From Gracilaria domingensis (Eukaryota; Rhodophyta; Florideophyceae; Gracilariales; Gracilariaceae), in contig VCMS01000336.1 of the NCBI GenBank assembly GCA_022539475.1, positions 154,252-188,787 on the forward strand: DNA of 34,536 bases, read 5' to 3'. A program made the translations under genes and the position numbers. Positions 1-7,808 of this stretch are shown here, one piece after another (position 1 is the stretch's first letter; the number at the start of each line of letters is the position of its first letter). The notes under the pieces are model-generated. The model made no database searches and had not been told where the DNA came from. It worked only from the letters and a program-made list of their open reading frames with translations.

Positions 1-362
1 GAGTGCAAGTCTCTCAAGTTCGGCTGCACATCTTTCGTAGCCTTCCCTGTCAAGGTCCTGATCAATTTCGGTACCATTGGATAATCTCACCCGTGCGCCT
101 TGGTTTCCAGAGATGCCAAAAGCGTAGCCACCCAGGTGCTCCATGAAACTCTCGGCATCCTCTATATCTCGCCCAGTAGCAATTCCGAAACCAACGAGTG
201 CGTTGATGTACTTCATGCATTTGGCTGTTTCGGCAGGATGTTCTCCCCAGCTCTTTTCAGAGTACCGTCAACATCACTAATCACGGCGTAGCCATTTTCG
301 AATATTTCGTTAGCCAGCTGCTGAGGAGTTACTTCTTGGACTCCAACTTCTGATTTATACAT
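1..362 (-). pseudogene. HAD-superfamily (Cof/trehalose-phosphatase-like) phosphatase, 5' part, frameshifted
   Basis: The gene reads leftwards and runs off the window edge, so only its N-terminal part is present. The first in-frame ATG is at 362-360; the frame is open further upstream without an ATG. Near residue 31 lies HAD motif I (SDVDGTL), where the first Asp is the catalytic nucleophile. After this motif the reading moves to another frame: around 255-270 one base appears to be missing. The new frame stays open to position 1 and carries a motif II-like segment (GIATGRD) and GISGNQGARV, typical of the HAD-IIB group that hydrolyses sugar or nucleotide phosphates. Without the shift the first frame stops at 213 after 50 residues. 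It is either a pseudogene or a 1-nt sequence error. The substrate cannot be told. Confidence 0.7.
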
Positions 363-988
363 GTTTTGAAAGCTTTCGAAAGGGTTCGTTTTGCAAATGG
401 GTGTGGGTATACGAATGAGAAGGCTGTGATTGATGTTCACAAGGTGTTTCGTAGTATAAAAAGAGTCTAAGAACGACCATATACGGGTATTGTAGTACTG
501 TTTTAAAACGTTACTAGGAGGAAAGTTTTTGCATCGATTTGAAGTAAAGAAAGGATGATTTAGTCATAAATTATATGTACGGGTTCAAGTGGGTAAAGAA
601 AACTGTAAATATCTTTAACATGAGCTTAGAAATCAAGAAGAGTAAAACAACCTCCATTACGGGTTGAAACCCATAAAAGGTTTACCTTACTTTATACGGG
701 TGCCCCAAGTAATGCAAACGCTTAGTTCTTCAGAAATATCACAATTTTTGTACTTGTTTCGTTACTAGTATCGTGCACTTTAATGATATGGAATGACCAT
801 TTTCTATCTAGCAAAATCTTAGCGAAGTATTAGTGATAAGGGATGTAGGATTTAAAGGGGCATATTTGAACCACAGAAGGACGAACAATATAAGTAATGT
901 AATAGGAACGGGTCATTTCGATAAAGTAACTTTTATGTTTAACTATCTCTAAAAGGTTTACAACACCGAAAAGTCATGTGTTCTAACC
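363..988. other. AT-rich intergenic stretch
   Basis: This is about 0.6 kb of AT-rich sequence between two leftward-reading genes. No ORF with coding character, no repeat and no hairpin stands out. It must hold the promoter of the HAD-like gene and the 3' end of the reductase-like gene. An A/T stretch near 456-462 (TATAAAA on the plus strand) is the only promoter-like string, and its orientation fits neither neighbour. Confidence 0.4.
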
Positions 989-1891
989 TCAAAGCTGGGG
1001 GAATGGGGAGGGGGATAACTTTTCCTTAACAACGTTGACGTAGTTTGTATGAAAAGGAGCGGGGTCACCGCCTACAATGTTTCTTTCTTGGCGAGAAAAG
1101 TCGTAGAAGTACGCGTTCCTAAACTGAAAGTCGGAGAAAGAAGTAGGGAAGCCAACGAGAGTTTTCCCATATGCAAGAAGTCGCCCAACGGTCTCTTCCA
1201 GGTGGAAAGTAGTACCTGTCTTAAGCGAAACTATCTTCAACAGCTCTTTCATTATTGTGAGCACAACCGTACTGCACTCCGTAGCGACTACGTCCATAGG
1301 AATGAAACCTCTTGAGGCCCCGACGATGTTGAACGCTGATAGCCACACGAGCTTCTCATAATAGCTTACGAGAAATGTGTCTTCGTCGACAACCCCGCAA
1401 GTGAGACCCATAGACCTAAACCTGTCTGCAACGTTGGAGGCCCACTTTCCTGTTGCGACAGTGAGACCATCCGGACTTTGAGGAGTGACACCATCCTGCG
1501 GAGCTGCGTTTCTTGAGGGGACACCAACGTATAGGACAACTTTTGAACATGTGTCCACACCGAGCTTCGAAAGCAATGGTATGATGTCTCCATTCTGGAA
1601 GAAAACGAGATTCTCTCTGAGCGAATAAGGGCAAGCCTGAATTACGGTCTCCAGGGTGTTCGTTCTTCCACAAACTAGTATCGGTACATCAGAAAGATGA
1701 GAGGTAGCAGCCATGCTGCAGAATTCGTGTGCGGAAATGACCGTATCTTCTTCGTTCGCCAGCATGGTACCTATACGCCCCCTTCCAACAATAACGGCCC
1801 GAGTCCTTCGGGCGGGAGATGAGGCCTGAGGGACGTCAGAGTATCTGGGACTCGGAGGCGGAGTCGGAGGCATGTCGGACTGGGAGTTCAT
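989..1891 (-). CDS. Ketopantoate reductase-like NAD(P)-binding protein
   Basis: A 300-residue protein starting at ATG 1891-1889. The same frame is open for 78 more codons upstream, but that leader is low-complexity and probably 5' UTR. After a Pro/Ser-rich start, residues 32-41 read AVIVGRGRIG, a Rossmann GxGxxG dinucleotide-binding loop. Around residues 180-195 EKLVWLSAFNIVGAS resembles the KLxxNxxxNP-like helix that begins the C-terminal domain of ApbA/PanE proteins. The length is right for the family, which reduces ketopantoate in pantothenate synthesis or related 2-oxo acids. Similarity outside the nucleotide loop is modest, so it may be a family member with another substrate. There is no signal peptide or membrane helix. 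It is a single exon. Confidence 0.6.
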   Translation of the reverse strand: MNSQSDMPPTPPPSPRYSDVPQASSPARRTRAVIVGRGRIGTMLANEEDTVISAHEFCSMAATSHLSDVPILVCGRTNTLETVIQACPYSLRENLVFFQNGDIIPLLSKLGVDTCSKVVLYVGVPSRNAAPQDGVTPQSPDGLTVATGKWASNVADRFRSMGLTCGVVDEDTFLVSYYEKLVWLSAFNIVGASRGFIPMDVVATECSTVVLTIMKELLKIVSLKTGTTFHLEETVGRLLAYGKTLVGFPTSFSDFQFRNAYFYDFSRQERNIVGGDPAPFHTNYVNVVKEKLSPSPFPQL

Positions 1892-2288
1892 TGCAAGTGT
1901 TCGATTGTTTTTGTGTGACGATAAAAAGGGAAGATGGGGCGGAGAACTGCTGGGGTAAAGAGTGATACGTAAGTACAAACGGTTGGGAAGCGCAGAACGG
2001 GAACATGGTTCACTTTGTGAAAGTGAGCGAAATGTATGATATGTGATTGTACTGAATGAATGATAGGGCTTGTATGGGACGACAAGCCACAAAGTGTGAT
2101 GATGTTTTATGAAAGGTAATTGCAAGAGTAGAAAGTGTGCAATGAATGAAACTGATTTCGAACCTGAGTTTTAAAGTAGTTGTAAAGTACGAGTTACGGG
2201 GAGCTTGAATACAGGATGAAAGGAGCCATTTTGGCTTCATAAATGAGGTGAACGGGTTTTATAGCTTCAATCGGATTGCCATAATTAA

Positions 2289-2609
2289 AAGGATGGAGTT
2301 GGATTGCGCCCGAATACGTCTATAGAGGTCGTAGAAGCACTTATGAAGGAAGGAGTTGTAGAACTGTTATTGTTGATGACGGTGGAGCCAGGGTTTGGAG
2401 GACAGGCGTTTATGGAGGGTGTTCTTGATAAGGTGCGACATGCAAGGGAGTTGTACCCAAGAATAGGGATACAGGTGGATGGAGGTATTGGACTGAGTAC
2501 TGTGAAAGCAGTAGTGAAGGCCGGTGCAAACATTTCAGTTGCAGGATCTGCCATCTTTGGCTCGAGTAACCCAGCTCATGTCATAGCTGGTTTTCGAAAG
2601 GTTGGTTAG
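2289..2609 (+). pseudogene. Ribulose-phosphate 3-epimerase, C-terminal half only
   Basis: The frame opens after a TAA at 2286-2288 and ends at TAG 2607-2609, about 106 codons. It contains three strong family signatures in the right order: LLMTVEPGFGGQAF (phosphate-binding loop after beta strand 6), IGIQVDGGI (containing the second catalytic Asp), and the terminal ISVAGSAIFGSSNPAHVI. The usual enzyme has about 220-250 residues. The N-terminal half with the first catalytic Asp and two metal-binding His residues is absent, and there is no room for it before the reductase-like gene on the other strand. No in-frame ATG precedes the conserved part. This is therefore a gene fragment that cannot make an active Calvin/pentose-phosphate enzyme, unless an upstream exon lies far away, which I consider unlikely. 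Confidence 0.85.
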
Positions 2610-2644
2610 AGATAGTAGCATAAATTTATTGTTTATTACATTGT

Positions 2645-3010
2645 TACCTTTACGTGTTATCACAACTAAATTCTCCGTCTCCATTGGAGATGTATTTCTC
2701 TTGTATGACAACCGGGAAAGGATGTGAGAGAACATAAATATATCCCCAGTGGACGCTGAGAGGGAGGATGAACTACTCTACGTGCTATCATTGTTACCCA
2801 TCCGGTGTCGAGTGGTGAAATATTCTTTTTTTGTCACAACCCACAAAGGATGTGACGGAAGAAGAACATGCCCCCAGTCGAGACAGAGGGTGAGCAACTC
2901 TAAGTACAATCACTAGTCCCTAGCTTGCCTCCACTGGCAATATCTTCCTGTTTTGCTATAACCATCGAGTGGGGTTATGGTGGAAGAGAAAAATATCGCC
3001 GGTCGAGGCG
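2645..3010. repeat. Degenerate ~125 bp tandem repeat, three units
   Basis: Three copies of one pattern lie head to tail. Each has a pyrimidine-rich run (TTCTCTTGTATGACAACC near 2696, TTCTTTTTTTGTCACAACC near 2823, TTCCTGTTTTGCTATAACC near 2945). After this come GGATGTGA- or GGTTATGG-like text, then a GAACAT/GAAAAATAT segment, then CCCCAGT.GA or CGGTCGAGG. The spacing is about 127 and 121 bp. A partial fourth unit may precede 2690. The units have diverged considerably, so the array is old. It lies between the epimerase fragment and the coiled-coil gene. Confidence 0.6.
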
Positions 3011-3242
3011 AGGTGGGTGGGGACTATGTGAAGAGGGGACAGAGAGATGGCCCTTAAATAGTGGAAGGTGCGGAGGTGTACAGTGGATGTTTTGGCGGGA
3101 AATGGGATGAGGGAAACAGGGACAATCATGGTGCTGGATATAGCCCGTGTGGTTGGACAGTGGGGGTGGACAGCACAGTTTAGCTCGATTGCACTGTATC
3201 GCAGCGGAAACTTCGATCCAACTACTACTTCTTTTTCTGAAG

Positions 3243-3440
3243 ATGTCGAACGGATACGTGAAGGATGAGGAGCTGTGGGTGCTGTTGGAGGGGAAGGAGG
3301 TACCGCAGACGCCGTCACCAAAGCGGGAAGAGGACGTGATTACGGCGGCTGGTCGGATGTCGCAGAAGAAGGAAGTGGCTGAGGAAGGAAAGAAGTGTGA
3401 GGCGAGGAGAGGGGATGGTGATGAGGTGGAGAAGGGGTAG
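3243..3440 (+). CDS. Small charged ORF, probably the N-terminal piece of the following gene
   Basis: An ATG at 3243 opens 65 codons (beginning MSNGYVKDEELWVLLEGKE) ending at TAG 3438-3440. The product is rich in Lys and Glu with no hydrophobic leader. I recognise no family. It lies just before, and in a different frame from, the coiled-coil ORF at 3464; similar charge and the same strong plus-strand purine bias suggest the two were one gene separated by a 1-2 nt shift near 3430. Alternatively it is an independent short upstream ORF. The upstream frame holds no better ATG. Confidence 0.4.
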   Translation: MSNGYVKDEELWVLLEGKEVPQTPSPKREEDVITAAGRMSQKKEVAEEGKKCEARRGDGDEVEKG

Positions 3441-3463
3441 AATTGGAGGTGGAGGGGGTCGCA

Positions 3464-4171
3464 ATGGAGAGAAGGGGTGCGGTGCATCTGAGTCAGTTAG
3501 AGGTTGGAGACCAGATAGAGAGTGGGGGCGGAGAGGGTGACAGGGAGATGCGGTTTGTGGGGGAGATGAAGGCGAGGGTGGGGATGTTGGGGTTGGTGAT
3601 GAAGGAGCAACTGGACGATGGAATTGTGGAGATTGTAACGGAAATGGGCGGTGTGGTGCTGAGTGGGGGTGGTAGTGGTGTTTCGGTTGAGGCGATTTCG
3701 AGCCTGCGGAATTCGTTGTCGGTATTGGGAGTGGAGATGAGAAATCATGTGTATGGGATAGTGGAGTGTGCGGGAAGGGAGGTTGGAGAGTTGCGGGAGG
3801 AGAATAGGGTTCTGAACGAGAGGTTGGACGTGCTGGAGAAGGAGGTGAAGGAGCTGTGCAAGAGGCAAAGATTGGTGGAAGAAGAGACGGTGAAAGGAGG
3901 TGTGGAGGGAAAGACGGAGAAGGGAAGTGTGGGAAGGGTGGCGGTGCAGAAGGGGTCTCCTGTGACACCGAAGACAAAGGGTGGTGGGGTTGGGGATGGG
4001 AAGAGCCGTCTGAAGAAGAGGCGTAAGGAGATGAAGAAGGTGGTGGAGGAGGTGCCGCGGGAGGGAGTGGGAGCTCCGGTGGTGACTGGGTTTAGGAGTG
4101 CGGCGGAGGTAGCGCGGACTGCGAAGGGGATTCTGAGGGGACAGGAGGAGAGAAGGATGGGAGGGATTTGA
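3464..4171 (+). CDS. Coiled-coil protein of unknown function, Lys/Glu/Gly-rich
   Basis: Starting at ATG 3464 this gives 235 residues to the stop at 4169-4171; the frame is open about 30 codons further upstream without an ATG. Residues ~115-145 (VGELREENRVLNERLDVLEKEVKEL) form a clear heptad coiled coil with Leu/Val at a/d positions. Next comes a basic, Gly/Lys-rich stretch with KKRRKEMKK, a plausible nuclear-localisation or nucleic-acid-binding patch. There is no catalytic motif. The layout (coiled coil, then basic tail) is seen in bZIP-like regulators run backwards and in ORF1 proteins of some retroelements, but no specific homology is visible. The coding strand is extremely poor in C and rich in G/A over the whole gene, so the long antisense ORFs are artefacts of this skew. 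Confidence 0.5.
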   Translation: MERRGAVHLSQLEVGDQIESGGGEGDREMRFVGEMKARVGMLGLVMKEQLDDGIVEIVTEMGGVVLSGGGSGVSVEAISSLRNSLSVLGVEMRNHVYGIVECAGREVGELREENRVLNERLDVLEKEVKELCKRQRLVEEETVKGGVEGKTEKGSVGRVAVQKGSPVTPKTKGGGVGDGKSRLKKRRKEMKKVVEEVPREGVGAPVVTGFRSAAEVARTAKGILRGQEERRMGGI

Positions 4172-4915
4172 AGCCGTTTTGGGGCGAGGCGGGTATACGA
4201 GAAGGGGGAGAGTTGTGCACCTGACTTCTACAAAATGAACGCGTGATGGGCGAGAAATGGGTAAATAGCGGGGGTGGTGTGGACTGGGAAGAAGTGATGG
4301 GATGATTGAGGTGGGATGAGTTGCGATTGGCATTGCAACATGGGAGAAAATGGAAACGCAAACTAGCACGAGTGCAGTTTTGAGAGAGGGTCGCGGAAAA
4401 GAGTGAATGGGGTGGTGCGGCGAAGTAGAACCTCTACAAAAACTAGGGGACCCAAGCACTAAACTGCGCGAGATGGAATTTAATATTCCAAAATTTCTTA
4501 ATTATTTGAGTGCCAGCCTCTGCTACCCCCTCGCGCGCCCCAAATAGCCCCAAAACTAGCTTAGTTTCCAAAGCGAACAGACTATATTCCACTTTGCAGA
4601 ACACAGACGTTACAGTGTAGAAGAAGATTAAGAAGAAAGAAGCCTAGGAAGAAGGAGAAGAAGCCAGGACACTGGAAGGAAGACGAAGAACTTTTATCGC
4701 TACAGTCGCCTCTGCGGAAAGTTAGCCGTCTCTTGTGGGCCATTCGTAACAGCCTCGGACGAGGTATTGCCCACTGAGAAGGGGGTGAACAAGAAGAAAA
4801 TTTTGAGCCAAGCCAGCAAGGCTGGAGAAGTTTATCTCTAACTATTGAGTTTGCCCCTCATCATCGGGACCTAATACGGAGTACTGTAGCCCGTCAGGGA
4901 TTTCGAGCCTGAAAG
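4172..4915. other. Gene-less stretch between coiled-coil gene and element A copy 1
   Basis: The first 300 bases continue the purine skew of the upstream gene and probably hold its 3' UTR. From about 4480 the composition becomes mixed. A run of GAAGAAGAA-type text lies at 4620-4720. On the minus strand, 4916 downward would be the 3' end of element A copy 1, but no terminal repeat or polypurine tract is convincing here. Confidence 0.35.
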
Positions 4916-6610
4916 TTACGCGTCAGACGGCCCATCACCTGGGGTGCTCCCGCTACCGGAAGCCCCGGAGAAGCGCTGTGCCGCTATCGCTTGCAATTCC
5001 GACTCATCTGTTACCGTATCGGGAACGGCTACTTCCACGCCTCGAAGGAAGTCGCGAATGACCGCCGCTCGGGGATTGAGAGAGGAACTACCGCCCCCGG
5101 CGGATGCCGCATCCTGAGCCCACGGCCCGGTCGGAGCGGGAGCCGCTAATGTGGGTAAGTCAACGACAACGACTTCGACGTCGTCTCCCATCGCTTCGGG
5201 CTCCTGTGCGACCTCCACGCCCTCTGGGCTCCTCTCATGCATGGAGCTTTCTCCCTCGGGAGGGTCATCACCGTCATCGTTGACGTATACAAACCCACGC
5301 GGGTGCCCTTCCGGGATATGTCGCTCCTCTCGGCTGCGACCAGCCGCCTCAGCGGGACTAATTATTTCCCAAATCCATGGGTCAAAGTAGACGAAGTCAC
5401 CGGCGTTGACGTTCCGTCCAGGAGAACGGCCCGACTGCCGACGAACCCCGTCGGATACCTGGCTAGCAGGCACCTCGTTTCAGTCAATCTGGCCAATGAC
5501 GTCTACCAACGCGGTGGCTTCGTGCGCATTGCGGACCGAGCCGAGTACTTCGGAGAGATTCAATGCCCGGATCGCTTGCCGGATGAGTTCCGGAATGAAC
5601 CACAACCGGTATGAATCGTATGCCTAGTGAGGAGGAAAGCCGCAACGCGGACGGTCCATTTTGTCGCAAGGATGCTTCAAAGGCCGCGAAACGGATCATT
5701 CATGAAATATCAGCCCATGTAAGTTAGACAGGGCCAGCTCTACGTGACACCCTCGTGGGACTTCGACCGCAGGCCAGAACGACGGCAGCGGCAGGTATCG
5801 CTCACTATGTGATTGTCACGCGATGCGCTCAACCACCGTAAACTGGTACGGCACTAGTACCCCGGAGCTGGAACGCCATTTCCTCTCGAATTGGAGGCCC
5901 TCATGGAATTGAGACCGTGCAGGACGGCGAAGGTACCAGAACTTGGCTCGAAGGATAGGCCGAGCTCACAGGATCAGCTCCTGTTGGGTCTGAACGGTGT
6001 CTGAATATCGGTCGATTTCGTCCAATGCATTGGCTAGATGGTCGCCGTAGCCGACATCTCCGAAAGTCCGGTAAGGTGCTACTTCATACTGGTACTGTGC
6101 TGGCACTGGATGCTCGTTCGGAGCTCGGAAGTGTCGCGCGTACCCACTGCGGGCTATCTAATTGCGAACAAATGGTCTCGTCTCGTTTCGACCTACGAAC
6201 AAGGAACTCGGTGTGACCGCAACGCGGGCGATACAATCCCAAGAACGGGTAACTTTAGCAGGAAGACCACCAGAGAGTTGACCGTCGATGGCGTACGAGT
6301 CGACGAGCTCTGTATCCCGAACGGCCTCGGCGTCGAGCCAGGGAGCCTGGGCGGAAAGGAAACTGTGCCGGCGCGGATCTCGGATGCGTAGCCCGCCTGC
6401 ATTAGGCCATCCAACCAGCTTAGCTGGCATCTCAGCGTTGAAACAATCCCACACGGGTGCGGGACCAGCCTGAGCGGGAGCGTGATCTTGTCCGAAAGAA
6501 CCCGGCTGAGAGGTAGCCGCCGACTGCGGGAGAGGCACAGACCGAGACGGCGGGCTGGAAACTTGCCTGCGTGCCGTCGAAGACTGGTAAGCGTTGGGTG
6601 TGTTGGACAT
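4916..6610 (-). pseudogene. Family A element protein, copy 1 (broken)
   Basis: From ATG 6610 the reading is Pro/Ser/Gln-rich, then matches copy 2 along its length. Matching pieces are EAVRD..L(V/I)D.YA(V/I)DG, RSWD, PYRTFGDVGYGD, RPILRAKFWYL, ERYLPLPSFW, VEVPRGC, LNLSEVLGSV, GRNVNAGDFVYFDPW and GHPRGFVYV. After these come an acidic stretch and AAVIRDFLRGVEV..P. In-frame stops lie at 6158-6160 (TAG), 5966-5968 (TGA, at a Trp position of copy 2), 5816-5818 (TGA), 5696-5698 (TGA) and 5480-5482 (TGA, at a Trp position). Between about 5698 and 5626 two compensating indels put the conserved WTVRVAAFLL in another frame. The last 185 codons (4916-5473) are still open. The function is unknown; it is Gag-like only in composition. 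Confidence 0.65.
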
Positions 6611-6765
6611 CGTGGGGGAGCTCAATATCGCGAGGTTCGCTATTGACACCAGAGGTGTTGGTGGTTCCGAACAGTTCCCGGCAGACCCGTCTTGGGAGAC
6701 ATTCTTACATATCCCTATCGCGAGGCGCGTCGAGCCGCCGTAGTCGGTATCTCAGCCTGAGAAGC

Positions 6766-6784
6766 GGGAGATGTAGAGCAAAAC
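6766..6784 (-). promoter_or_regulatory. Leader motif GTTTTGCTCTACATCTCCC (copy 1)
   Basis: Read on the minus strand this 19-mer is identical to the one at 21955-21973 in front of the copy 2 ORF. The flanks (..CTTCTCAGGCTGAGATACC against ..CTCCTGAGGCGGTAACACC) are also alignable. It lies ~160 bp before the ATG here and ~50 bp before it in copy 2. Its role is unknown. Conservation across a decayed copy suggests a cis signal, for example packaging, primer binding or promoter. Confidence 0.5.
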
Positions 6785-6833
6785 GCCCTGGAGAGGGATG
6801 CACCGAGGTGCTTTTCATAGTTTGTTGATCCGT

Positions 6834-6845
6834 GTAGAGCAAAAC
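6834..6845 (-). promoter_or_regulatory. Second copy of GTTTTGCTCTAC in the element A leader
   Basis: The 12-base core of the leader motif recurs 61 bp upstream of the first in the same orientation, with different flanks. A further isolated copy lies at 21081-21092, also on the minus strand. Four exact copies of a 12-mer in 34.5 kb, all in or next to element DNA, is unlikely by chance. Confidence 0.4.
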
Positions 6846-7173
6846 GTGCTTGCCCGATACACGGGGATTGTTTTCATAAACCCCTGGTAAGGATGGTTCC
6901 GGGTACTCGGAAGGTGTGAATATTGGCCCACTGATAGGATACCTTTTGGCCGCATTGAGGTATGGCACCCTGATGGGTCGGCCATGACGTGGCGCGGATG
7001 AGTATTGGTCGCGTGTAGGCGTGTATAGGAATGGGTGTGTTCACACATGTTTTGTTATGATTGTCGAATAGTTTACTGGCCGCTGCCGCGGGTTGCACAC
7101 CTTCCACGTGTGTGGACCTGCACAAGCGTGCAATTTATTTATTTAATTTAGTTTAACTAAGTAATCGGTTACG

Positions 7174-7216
7174 ATATAAGGAGGTGACCACGCGGCCACC
7201 TCCGCCCCTCAGTAAA
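7174..7216 (-). repeat. Left-end signature of element A copy 1
   Basis: On the minus strand: TTTACTGAGGGG, then a hairpin (GGAGGTG at 7180-7186 pairing with CACCTCC at 7197-7203, ten pairs with one mismatch), then CCTTATAT. The same order and spacing occur at 21653-21695 and 24224-24268. The sequences differ in detail but the hairpin is kept by compensating bases. It is probably the element's terminal or promoter structure. Confidence 0.5.
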
Positions 7217-7808
7217 AGGTAACCGAGTTCGGCTCTGAACTGTTTCGCCATCGCGAAGTGTACAACTCCCTGCGGAGAAACACCGCGTACGGTACGACTC
7301 AGCTTCATCCCTCGGAATTATTCAGGAAATACTGACCATTGTGGCCTTGCCCTCGGGCTGTTTTATTCCGTGTCTTCGGACTGTTCTTGTTTCTTATTTG
7401 TGCAGTTGTACTGCTTTCACCACAATTGGTAGCGTTTCCGTCTCTGTATAGAGTTGTGCCGCGTGGGCTTAATAAACATCGTCGTCTCCCGGCGCCGGGT
7501 CTGTTGCCGCTTTCCGCACGTCCCGCCGCGGGATTCCTCTCTTTTCCTCCTCTATTTCTCTTCTTTCTCCCCTTTTGCCTAGAGCTTACACCGCTCTACG
7601 GTACTCTTCCTCCTCGACCATTCCGTCACTTTTCGCCGGATTCCTGGATGTGGCCCGTTCACCCCTCAACCTCCGTAGGTATATCCCGTACCATGGGCGG
7701 TCTTACAACTGCACTATCCGTGTTCGGTGGGGTCACCACTGAGTTCACCTCGTCTAGAGGGCAAGGACTCGAACGCTTTGAGAGACGATCCCATCGCCGG
7801 GGTTTTGC
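7217..7808. other. No gene recognised
   Basis: A plus-strand ORF from about 7339 to 7968 is open, but its product is a Leu/Phe/Ser-rich translation whose second half is merely the complement of the transposase coiled coil. Its first half (LFLFLICAVVLL and similar) is hydrophobic but without family resemblance. I see no repeat end or target-site duplication that would bound the transposon remnant. Confidence 0.35.

Larger units (their letters stand above)
4916..7216 (-). mobile_element. Family A element, decayed copy 1 (unclassified)
   Basis: The extent is set by the conserved left-end signature at 7174-7216 and the stop of the coding region at 4916; the true right end is not visible. In the minus-strand direction the order is left-end signature, ~600 bp leader containing the GTTTTGCTCTAC motif twice, then one long degraded ORF. 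The same order is found in copy 2 (21653-23870). No polymerase, integrase or transposase is encoded, so it would be non-autonomous, or belong to a class whose enzymes I do not recognise. Protein similarity between copies runs along the whole ORF, which shows a real element family. Confidence 0.6.

Noticed and set aside
989..2125. 378-residue version of the reductase-like protein
   Set aside because: The extra N-terminal 78 residues are low-complexity and precede the ATG at 1891, which gives a normal family length.
3315..4459. Long Pro/Ser/His-rich minus-strand ORFs (220 and 320 codons)
   Set aside because: They are by-products of the strong purine skew of the plus strand; absence of stops is expected there and the translations are low-complexity.
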